The translations under genes and the position numbers were made by a program. DNA of 64,000 bases from G963667145 sp965228195 (GTDB taxonomy: Bacteria > Cloacimonadota > Cloacimonadia > G963667145): assembly GCA_965228195.1 (NCBI GenBank), contig OZ245797.1, positions 372,001 to 436,000 of the forward strand, written 5' to 3'. Positions 19,911 through 27,259 of this stretch are shown here, one piece after another; position 1 is the stretch's first letter, and the number at the start of each line of letters is the position of its first letter. Below the pieces are notes generated by a model. It worked only from the letters and a program-made list of their open reading frames with translations, was not told the DNA's origin and searched no databases.

Positions 19911-22235
19911 TTATTTTGCTACTGAGTTTCTTTGAACAAACTCAGCAAATTTTTCTTTTTGACTGACAAAAGCCCGCTTGTATTCACCTTCCGAGACCCT
20001 GACGGCCACATCTATCATCTTTGCTGCCAAATCGAAATTGGATGTTTGCGAGGCTAACCTGATATGAGCCTTGTAATAGGTGTTCGCCACGAAGTTGCTC
20101 ATCCTGGTCACATCGGAGTCTTTGAAGTAAGAGTCGTCGGCAAAACTTTCGACATAACAGACACTCAAAAGGTTTTTGATCGTCCTTTCCAAAGCCAGCT
20201 TCTCGTCCGGCTTCTCAACTACCCTTTGCACAAACCCCTCGTCTTGCCAATGTTCGCTAAAAAGTATATCTTCACTAGAGGTGGAAGCAAAATAGATGGG
20301 TCGCTTGCCGAAGTTGTTTTTGATAATCTGCAAAATCGCCAAATCACGCACATACATCACTTTCCCTTTTTTCAACTTGGTAGAAAGCAAAACATTGCCC
20401 GTCTGCTCATCGTAAAGCCTAAAGGAGCGATCTTCTTGGATATAAAAAGGTCGCAGACGCTCGATCTCGGCATCGCTCCAGCCGAAGATGACCCCGTTCT
20501 TATCTCTTATCTGGCGGATATACCAAGGTGTGTTGATCAGACTCAGGTTGACTATTGCCACATCGGGACGAATACCCTCGCGCTGGACAGCTTTCAATGC
20601 CTGGGTGGCAGCAATCCTTTTCTTCGTAGTCACATCAGGAGCGACATCTGTGGCAGGTTGCACCGTCTCGTGCTTCTTGCCGTAAGGGTCGAAACACGCC
20701 TGCGCATACCACAAAGGGAAAGTGTCGTTATCGCCGTTGGTAAAGATAATCGCATTCTCCTGACAAGAGTTCAAGAAGTTAGCCGCATACTCCATCGCCG
20801 TGAAGTTGGTGCGTCTGTTATGAATGTAATACATCGAGACGAAGTTCATGGCAGGGAAAACGAAGATAAGAAGAAGAGCCAACTGCCGAAAGTACTTTTT
20901 TTGTTTGAGTAGATACGCCAACCAAACCAAGCCCATCGACATCCAAATCGTCCACATATTAAAAGCGGAGGCAAAGAAATACTCCCTGTTGCGCACCTCG
21001 TGATCGGTTAGGTTCATTATCACGACCATCGCCACCGTGGTCATAAACACAAAAGAAGCAAAAAACCAAAAAGATCTCTTACGCATCTTATACTGGAAAA
21101 TCGCTCCGGCTACACCCGACAAAAGGATGAAAGAGTGAACAAGGAAGCCAACAAACCCTTTGGATAAACCCAGCAACTTGCTCAAATAAGGGATGTAAAA
21201 AAACTGCTCCCCGAAGTAGCGTAAGAAATGGAAGTTTATTTGATAAAAGATGGGAGAGTTTCGGTGCATAAAGTTAGAGCCGCCATACTGTTTTCGCAAA
21301 AGAAAATCGACGAAAGCTCCCCAAGTGGAAGGGTTGGACTCGTTGATGTAAGGAGTTTGCCCGGCACGAATTATCAAAAGCAGGTGACACGAAAAGCCCA
21401 AAAAAACAAACAAGCCGCCCAGTAACCAAACTTTTTTTTGGACACTATCTCTCAAGAAGTAGTAAAGGATTGCAAAAGCTCCCAAAGCGAAAAGGATCTT
21501 GGACAAACTGCTGATGCCCAAAGCTTCTCCAACAGGATAGCCCAAAAGCAAAACACAAAGCAAGGCGAACCCATAAACCCCGACCTTGATCCAGAAGTTG
21601 TTGTCGTGAAAATGAGGATGAATCTTGGGGTAGATAGCGACAAACAAGATGGCTGGCACGATCTGCAAAACGGTCTGGTGAAAGCTAAAGCCGATAAAAA
21701 GCAGATAGACGATCAGCAAAAGCATATTTTGCCACGCCAAGTCGGACACCTTCTCGCGCCAAACAAGGGTCAACCAGATGCACAAGTTGACGAAAGCCAA
21801 AGCTCCGGCATAAACCTCCGCCTCTATGGCGTTGTTCCAGATGGAGTGAGAGAAAGCGGTGAAAAGAGCCGCTATGATGCCGATGGCGTAAACATAAGCA
21901 CCGTCCTCTTTTTTGGTGAACATCAATTTTGCCAACTTCACCCCGATCAGGTAAGTAAAAAGAGTAGCAAAAGAGGACATCAGTCCAGAGTAGAAGTTCA
22001 CCAGCACGGCGTCCGTGAAGAAGCCAAAAGTCACCACATCCAAAAACTTGCCCAGCAAAACATAAAATGGGTTGCCGGGAGGATGTGGCACTCCCAAAAA
22101 TGTGCAACCAGGGATAAACTCGCCACAATCCCAGAAGTTTACGGTGCTGCTCTCACAGTAGGTATAGACAGCCAAGACAGAGAAAAATATGGCTGTTGCC
22201 AACAGATAGTGCGTTTTTTTGTCGATTCTTATCAT
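19911..22235 (-). CDS. DUF2723 (TMEM260-like) membrane protein, probable GT-C glycosyltransferase
   Basis: The 774-residue protein has about 11-12 membrane segments in its N-terminal two thirds and a soluble C-terminal part. It shows the DUF2723 signature DCGEFIPGCTFLGVPHPPGNP in the first loop, including acidic D and E residues expected of a GT-C type transferase. A second conserved block, FTNGDNDTFPLWYAQ, starts the soluble domain. Members of this family are thought to be protein O-glycosyltransferases, but donor and acceptor are unknown. I moved the start to the ATG at 22235 because GAGGTGAAG precedes it and homologues begin there. Confidence 0.82.
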   Translation of the reverse strand: MIRIDKKTHYLLATAIFFSVLAVYTYCESSTVNFWDCGEFIPGCTFLGVPHPPGNPFYVLLGKFLDVVTFGFFTDAVLVNFYSGLMSSFATLFTYLIGVKLAKLMFTKKEDGAYVYAIGIIAALFTAFSHSIWNNAIEAEVYAGALAFVNLCIWLTLVWREKVSDLAWQNMLLLIVYLLFIGFSFHQTVLQIVPAILFVAIYPKIHPHFHDNNFWIKVGVYGFALLCVLLLGYPVGEALGISSLSKILFALGAFAILYYFLRDSVQKKVWLLGGLFVFLGFSCHLLLIIRAGQTPYINESNPSTWGAFVDFLLRKQYGGSNFMHRNSPIFYQINFHFLRYFGEQFFYIPYLSKLLGLSKGFVGFLVHSFILLSGVAGAIFQYKMRKRSFWFFASFVFMTTVAMVVIMNLTDHEVRNREYFFASAFNMWTIWMSMGLVWLAYLLKQKKYFRQLALLLIFVFPAMNFVSMYYIHNRRTNFTAMEYAANFLNSCQENAIIFTNGDNDTFPLWYAQACFDPYGKKHETVQPATDVAPDVTTKKRIAATQALKAVQREGIRPDVAIVNLSLINTPWYIRQIRDKNGVIFGWSDAEIERLRPFYIQEDRSFRLYDEQTGNVLLSTKLKKGKVMYVRDLAILQIIKNNFGKRPIYFASTSSEDILFSEHWQDEGFVQRVVEKPDEKLALERTIKNLLSVCYVESFADDSYFKDSDVTRMSNFVANTYYKAHIRLASQTSNFDLAAKMIDVAVRVSEGEYKRAFVSQKEKFAEFVQRNSVAK

Positions 22236-22325
22236 CTTCACCTCAAAATTATCGAATATTTTTGGCAAAGAACGAAACAAGGCGGTTTTTGTCTATAAAA
22301 ATTTTGAGAGAAAATCAGTTTTTAA

Positions 22326-23429
22326 TCAAATCGACAAAATATCTTTTCGCAATTTTTCCAATATCACTTTGGAATCAATATAAGGCTGAGCAGCTCTAGC
22401 CACCTGTGAACGAAGTGTAGATTGAAATTGCAAAGCAAAATCGTAAACTTTTTGCAAATCAAACTCACATATAAAAGCAAAAAATTTGTTTGAAAAACTA
22501 ATATCACTCGTCCCAAGCACAACAGGAATTCCCATTTTTAAATTTTCGCGTATTTTTAAAGATGAACTTTGACTTATATTTAATAAATCCATACTAAAAG
22601 AACCCAATCCGATATTGATTTTAGGGTAAAATTCGGCTAGCCACTCTTTACTTTTGTTGCCATAAATCTCCACATTTCCAAGAGATTGCGCCAATTTTTT
22701 GTCTTGTTTGTTCTTTATCTGCCCCACTAGATGCAAAACAACTTTTTCGCTCAATTCTGGATGTCTTTTGAAAGAGTTCAAAACTTTGTCCAGTCCGTGC
22801 CAAGGCCAAAAATTAGCCACAAACCCTAGATGCAAAACTTTTGAGTCCCAAACTGGAAAATCTAAAGCGGAAAAATCCAGATTGTCAAAAGACAAAGAGT
22901 TAGGAAAAAGTAAAGCTTTCCCTTGGTTTTTTCTTCTTCTTTTTTCATATTCCAAAATGTCGCTAGTCACCGAGACAGAGCCAGCAAACCTTCGCAAAAA
23001 CCAGCCTCCAAAATGTTTCTCAAAAATATGCCTAAAATCACCAGTTTTTTTCATCTCCACGATCTCTTTACCGTGATGTTCAAAATAGATTTTTTTCTTA
23101 TTTTTCAAAAACAACAAAACAATAGGATCAACCATCGTGTAGCGCAAAACTATTTTTTGATAATAAGGGGCAATTTTGTTGATAAAATTGATCTGCATAA
23201 ACCTGTAATAAAGCCGCTTCCAACCTTTGTTTTTGTCATCTAACTTGACCAAATTAAGATATTTCGGCTTGCTCAAATTGTAGTCGTAGCACGGCAAACA
23301 AAAAAAATCTATTCCCAAATTGTTCAAAGTCGAAGATTTCGCCAAATCTTCCAGCTTGTTGATTATTCCCGAAGAACAGCCAAAATTCAAAGTGATGTGG
23401 GCAATTCTGGGTTTGTTGTTTTTGCTCAT
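22326..23429 (-). CDS. Glycosyltransferase, GT4-like GT-B fold
   Basis: The 367-residue protein looks like a family 4 type glycosyltransferase: a Rossmann start (KPRIAHITLNFGCSSGI), the mid-protein VLHLGFVANFWPWHGLDKVLNSFK, LHLVGQ, and a C-terminal SLKIRENLKMGIPVVLG block. The last resembles the E-x7-E region that binds the nucleotide sugar, though only partly conserved. It probably acts in surface polysaccharide synthesis on the cytoplasmic side. Its ATG overlaps the feoC stop by 4 nt, an odd coupling for a glycosyltransferase. Codon use appears more AT-rich than that of its neighbours, which may reflect transfer. Confidence 0.75.
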   Translation of the reverse strand: MSKNNKPRIAHITLNFGCSSGIINKLEDLAKSSTLNNLGIDFFCLPCYDYNLSKPKYLNLVKLDDKNKGWKRLYYRFMQINFINKIAPYYQKIVLRYTMVDPIVLLFLKNKKKIYFEHHGKEIVEMKKTGDFRHIFEKHFGGWFLRRFAGSVSVTSDILEYEKRRRKNQGKALLFPNSLSFDNLDFSALDFPVWDSKVLHLGFVANFWPWHGLDKVLNSFKRHPELSEKVVLHLVGQIKNKQDKKLAQSLGNVEIYGNKSKEWLAEFYPKINIGLGSFSMDLLNISQSSSLKIRENLKMGIPVVLGTSDISFSNKFFAFICEFDLQKVYDFALQFQSTLRSQVARAAQPYIDSKVILEKLRKDILSI

Positions 23430-23659
23430 TTTTCCCCAACTTTTTGATAAAACTCTGTCTTCGTTTTGTCACAGCCGACACAACCGCTACACACTCCTTT
23501 GCAACTAAAGCTGTTTTCCACTTTTTTGAGATAGTTCTTTCGCTGCAGCTGTTGCAAAGCCAGCCTCAGCGTTTGAGGATCTTTTTTCAAAATCACCGAC
23601 AAGTCGAACAAAGAGATCGTCTTTCTCTCAGCGAAGATTTTTTTTATCTGAGCAATCAT
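23426..23659 (-). CDS. FeoC-like winged-helix protein with four cysteines
   Basis: This 77-residue protein has a small winged-helix fold (ISLFDLSVILKKDPQTLRLALQQL) and a C-terminal cluster of cysteines at 53, 57, 60 and 63 (CKGVCSGCVGC). This is the pattern of FeoC proteins, which bind an iron-sulfur cluster or iron in some species. It lies downstream of feoB and a FeoA-like gene, which supports the call. It is separated from the FeoA-like gene by a hairpin, so it may be partly uncoupled from feoB transcription. Confidence 0.8.
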   Translation of the reverse strand: MIAQIKKIFAERKTISLFDLSVILKKDPQTLRLALQQLQRKNYLKKVENSFSCKGVCSGCVGCDKTKTEFYQKVGEK

Positions 23660-23692
23660 AACTTACCTTTTTTTTGACAACCTTTTTTAAAA

Positions 23693-23761
23693 AAACAAGG
23701 TGCTTTTTTTTTCTATCACCGCTCTTATGAAAAAGAGACGAAAAAAAAGTAGCACCCTGTT
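23693..23761 (-). terminator. Possible terminator or attenuator between the FeoA-like gene and feoC
   Basis: On the minus strand AAACAGGGTGCT near 23750-23761 pairs with AGCACCTTGTTT near 23693-23706 (one mismatch). The stem is extended by opposing A and T runs and followed by a T-rich stretch. It fits a long-armed intrinsic terminator in the 123-nt gap. Confidence 0.45.
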
Positions 23762-23782
23762 TACTATAGTTTATTTTTTAGC

Positions 23783-24133
23783 TCAACGAACTACGATCGA
23801 TTTTGCCGTTTTTCTGGGAATAACCAGCCTAGACTCACCCACACAAACCACCAGCTTATCTTTGCCGTCGTTCTTGCTCATCCTGATTATCTGCCCACTG
23901 AAAAGCCCCATTCCAACAGTTTGCTCATCGGGATTTACCACGATTCGGGCTCGTCTGTTTTCTGATAGATCTGCCAGCGGGAAGCTCCCTTCCGCTTGCC
24001 TTGCCTCACAGCGTCGCAGCCGCTCTTGCCTTGCCAAACCTTGCCCACAGCCGGATCTGAAATCTCGGCAATGACCACGACCTCTGCCCTGCTCCATGCC
24101 AACTGCATCTTTTTTGTTATGGGGAAATCTCAT
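23783..24133 (-). CDS. FeoA-domain protein with Gly/Arg-rich N-terminal extension
   Basis: The 116-residue protein ends in an SH3-like FeoA domain (LADLSENRRARIVV, MGLFSGQIIRM, LVVCVGESRLVIPRKTAKSIVV). The first ~48 residues are an unusual extension rich in Gly, Arg and Cys (EQGRGRGHCRDFRSGCGQG). A strong AGGAGG is 4 nt from the ATG, which makes the start secure. It follows feoB after 27 nt. Small FeoA proteins regulate or assemble with the FeoB transporter. This is the second FeoA in the cluster, and the extension might bind metal, which is my inference. Confidence 0.75.
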   Translation of the reverse strand: MRFPHNKKDAVGMEQGRGRGHCRDFRSGCGQGLARQERLRRCEARQAEGSFPLADLSENRRARIVVNPDEQTVGMGLFSGQIIRMSKNDGKDKLVVCVGESRLVIPRKTAKSIVVR

Positions 24134-24160
24134 AGTTCCTCCTAAAATTTACTCTTTAAT

Positions 24161-26443
24161 TTAGTCCTCGATGGGACGATGGTATCTACTGAGTAGATAC
24201 ATACCAAAGGCAAATCCGCCTACAGTCAACGCAATCAGCAGCGACGATGAGCCAGGGTGAGCAAAGAAATTCGCCAATTGGTAATAAACCGTGGCTACAC
24301 ACCATGCCAAAATTGTCAAATAAGAACTGACTAAAACTGTCCAACCGAGGTTCGTCTCGCGGTAGATAGCCCCCACAGCGGCGACGCACGGCACATAGAT
24401 GAGGATGAAAAGCAAATAGGCGTAGGCGGCTGAAACGCTACCAAACTTTTGTAACATATCGCCGAAAGTGGCAGTGTGGATCTCCAGCGCCTGAGCAGTC
24501 TCCGCTTTGCTTTGTCCAACATCGCCAAACCCTAAAGGGTCTCCCATGGCCACGAAGATCTCGCCCAAACCATCTCCCAGAGCGACGAAGGCGTCTTCTA
24601 TTCCCGCCCAAAAATCGAAGCTATCGTTTTCATTAGCAACATCTTCGCTCTTTTTGTAAAGGGAGTTCAGCGTTCCCACCACCGCCTCTTTGGCAAAAAT
24701 ACCTGTAAACAAACCCACCGTAGCTGGCCAGTTCTGCTCTTGGATGCCCATTGGCGTAAAAACTGGTGTTATCGTCTTGCCGATTGCCGACAAGACCGAA
24801 CTCTCCGAATCTTCGTTGCCGAAGCTACCGTTGGTGCCGATGGAGTTCAAAAAACTCAACACAACCACGATGATCATAATCGCTTTACCCGCTTTTTGGA
24901 TAAACACCTTCAGTCTTTGCCAAGTGTGAAAAAAGATGCCACGGACCGTAGGAATATGGTAACTGGGAAGCTCCATCACAAAAGTGGAAACCTCACCCTT
25001 GATGAGAGTTTTTTTCATAATAAACCCGGTGAAGATAGCCAACAAGATGCCTATCAAGTAAATAGAAAAGACCATTTTACCCGCGTTGTTGGGGAAAAAA
25101 GCTGTTCCAAAAAGGACATAGACAGGAAGCCTTGCCCCGCAAGACATAAACGGAGCCATCATTATCGTCAAGAAACGGTCTTTGCGGCTCTCCAAAGTGC
25201 GAGTCGCCATTATCGCCGGCACCGTGCAACCAAAACCGACCAACATCGGCACAAAAGATTTCCCGGGCAAGCCGATGACTTTCATCAATCTATCCATCAC
25301 GAAAGCTGCCCTTGCCATATACCCCGAGTCTTCCAAGATCGATAAACACAAGAAGGTGAAAAAAATCGGAGGGATGAAAGTTGCCACCGTCTGAATACCT
25401 CCACCCAAACCACCGGCTAAAAGAACTTTTGCCCAAACTGGCACTCCGATACTCTCCAGCAAAGAGCCCAAGCCATCGACAAAGATTGTGCCGGCAAATC
25501 CATCAAAAAAGTCGATGAAAGGTCCAGCTAGGTTCAAAGATGCCCAAAAAACCAAATACATCACCACCAAGAAAAGCGGAATGCCAATCACGCGGTGCAA
25601 AACCACCTTGTCTATGGCTTCGGTGACCGACCTGCCGATCTGGTCGCTACGATTTACCACATCTTCGGCAATTCCGTTGATAAAACCGTATTTGCCATCG
25701 GCGATGACCAAATCGGCGTCTTCACCGGTGTGCTTTTCGATCTTCTCCACCAGCGTCTTGATCTTCTGGTCCAAACTATCTGGGATCACCTGATAAGCAA
25801 ACTCGTCGTCTTCCAAAACTTTCACCGCCAGCCAGCGGGCATCCACACGCTCTTTTTGAGCATAAGGCTCCACCAGTGGCAAGATCTGGTCGATCTGCTG
25901 CTCGACCACCTGATCGTAAACGACTCTGGTCGCCGAGATTTTTTTTACCTCCAACTGCGTTGCGATCACCTCTTTCAACTCTTCCAAACCTTTGTTTGCT
26001 GCGGCAACAATCGGCACCACCGGACAATCCAGATGCTTGGCAAAATGTTCGACCTCGATCTTGATCTTCTTGCGTTTTACCGCGTCCATCATATTCAAGG
26101 CAACCACCACCGGCACGCGCATCTCCAGCAGTTGCGTAAGCAGATACAAACTCCGCTCCACATTGGTGGCGTCGATGATGTTGACCACCACATCGGCTTT
26201 CCCCGAGAGAATAAAGTCGCGAGTCACCTTCTCGTCGATTGAGAAGCTGGTCATCGAGTAAATCCCGGGCGTGTCCACCACCTCGATTTTGGCACCCTTA
26301 TACTTCATCTGCCCACTTTTTTGCTCCACGGTCACCCCAGGCCAGTTACCCACATACTGGCTGCTGCCGGTTAAGGCGTTAAACAGGGTGGTTTTGCCAC
26401 AATTTGGGTTGCCGGTTACGGCAATAGTCATCTTCTTATTCAT
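24161..26443 (-). CDS. feoB: FeoB ferrous iron transporter
   Basis: The 760-residue protein has the N-terminal GTPase domain with G1 GNPNCGKTT, the G3 region DTPGIYSM, G4 ALNMMDAV, a helical guanine-dissociation-inhibitor-like region, and about 8-10 membrane segments. The two membrane gate motifs are in place, with FVPMLVGFGCTVPAIMATRTL recognisable in parts and a second Cys region (YVPCVAAVGA). It imports Fe(II) across the inner membrane. The start at 26443 overlaps the feoA stop by 8 nt, so it is coupled to the Fur-FeoA gene. Confidence 0.96.
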   Translation of the reverse strand: MNKKMTIAVTGNPNCGKTTLFNALTGSSQYVGNWPGVTVEQKSGQMKYKGAKIEVVDTPGIYSMTSFSIDEKVTRDFILSGKADVVVNIIDATNVERSLYLLTQLLEMRVPVVVALNMMDAVKRKKIKIEVEHFAKHLDCPVVPIVAAANKGLEELKEVIATQLEVKKISATRVVYDQVVEQQIDQILPLVEPYAQKERVDARWLAVKVLEDDEFAYQVIPDSLDQKIKTLVEKIEKHTGEDADLVIADGKYGFINGIAEDVVNRSDQIGRSVTEAIDKVVLHRVIGIPLFLVVMYLVFWASLNLAGPFIDFFDGFAGTIFVDGLGSLLESIGVPVWAKVLLAGGLGGGIQTVATFIPPIFFTFLCLSILEDSGYMARAAFVMDRLMKVIGLPGKSFVPMLVGFGCTVPAIMATRTLESRKDRFLTIMMAPFMSCGARLPVYVLFGTAFFPNNAGKMVFSIYLIGILLAIFTGFIMKKTLIKGEVSTFVMELPSYHIPTVRGIFFHTWQRLKVFIQKAGKAIMIIVVVLSFLNSIGTNGSFGNEDSESSVLSAIGKTITPVFTPMGIQEQNWPATVGLFTGIFAKEAVVGTLNSLYKKSEDVANENDSFDFWAGIEDAFVALGDGLGEIFVAMGDPLGFGDVGQSKAETAQALEIHTATFGDMLQKFGSVSAAYAYLLFILIYVPCVAAVGAIYRETNLGWTVLVSSYLTILAWCVATVYYQLANFFAHPGSSSLLIALTVGGFAFGMYLLSRYHRPIED

Positions 26444-27113
26444 CCAAAGCCTCCACATTCAAAGCGTCCGCCTCTTTCTTACGAAGCGTCAGGTTAAAAT
26501 TGTTTATCAAAATCTCGAGCGGATCTCCCATCGGAGCCACCCTTATCACCTCAAAAACTTTCCCTTTGACCAGTCCCATAGCCAAAAGTTTCTTGCGATA
26601 AGATTTGTCTTGGGTGTCGTAAGAAACGATCTTCGCCTTGTCTCCCACTTTCAAATCTTTAAGCTTCATACTCTCTCTCCTTAAAATATTATTTTGACAA
26701 GCTTTGCACTCTCCAAAAAGGTTAACTTGACAATCTTGCAAAATGAAGTTCTCGTCTTGGCAAATCTTCTCTAGGTTTTTTCTAACCAAATCGATAGATT
26801 TTTCGACAACCTTTCCACATTTTCGACACACAATATGAAAATGTTTCTGGTGACCAAAAATATGCTCATAAAACTCTTTTTCGCCATTGCCCACCGTCTT
26901 CTTGATCAGCTCACACTCTTCCAAAATCGGCAAAGTCCGATAAATGGTAGCTTTGGAAATATCTACAGATTGGTCTAAAAAGTATTTAAAAATATCGTCC
27001 GCGGCAAAATGGGTATGAGTCGAAAAGACATAACCAACAATCAGCTCTCTTTCTTTGGTAATCTTAAATCCACTGTCTTTTAGTTTCTGCAAAACCGTCT
27101 TTTTTTCTTGCAT
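26436..27113 (-). CDS. Fur family repressor fused in frame to FeoA
   Basis: One uninterrupted frame encodes two proteins that are usually separate. Residues 1 to ~145 are a Fur-type regulator: a winged helix (SKATIYRTLPILEECELIKK), the metal motif HFHIVCRKCGKV, and a second Cys pair in FGECKACQ. From residue 149 the frame continues directly into FeoA (MKLKDLKVGDKAKIVSY ... GLVKGKVFEVI), with no linker. The FeoA part begins with an ATG at 26669 that has its own canonical AAGGAG seven bases upstream, so FeoA may also be made alone. I chose the start at 27113 (ATG, AAGGTG upstream) over a GTG at 27122. It is coupled to feoB by overlap. Confidence 0.85.
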   Translation of the reverse strand: MQEKKTVLQKLKDSGFKITKERELIVGYVFSTHTHFAADDIFKYFLDQSVDISKATIYRTLPILEECELIKKTVGNGEKEFYEHIFGHQKHFHIVCRKCGKVVEKSIDLVRKNLEKICQDENFILQDCQVNLFGECKACQNNILRRESMKLKDLKVGDKAKIVSYDTQDKSYRKKLLAMGLVKGKVFEVIRVAPMGDPLEILINNFNLTLRKKEADALNVEALDE

Positions 27114-27137
27114 CTTCTTCACCTTCTTAATTGTAAA

Positions 27138-27152
27138 TGCAAATCATTCTCA
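27138..27152. promoter_or_regulatory. Fur-box-like 7-1-7 site between fur-feoA and the molybdenum hydroxylase gene
   Basis: The minus strand reads TGAGAATGATTTGCA. It resembles the 7-1-7 Fur consensus TGATAATnATTATCA, with arms matching at five of seven positions. It lies just downstream of a TTGACA (minus strand, near 27164-27169) and overlaps the likely -10 of fur-feoA, a position that suits autoregulation. Confidence 0.5.
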
Positions 27153-27259
27153 TTTAGAATATGTGTCAACAACTTTTTTAAAAGAAACCTAAAAAAGTGT
27201 TTGACAACTTTTAAGCCTCTTCAAAGTTTCCAAGAAAATAAAAGTTGGAGAATGTTGTT

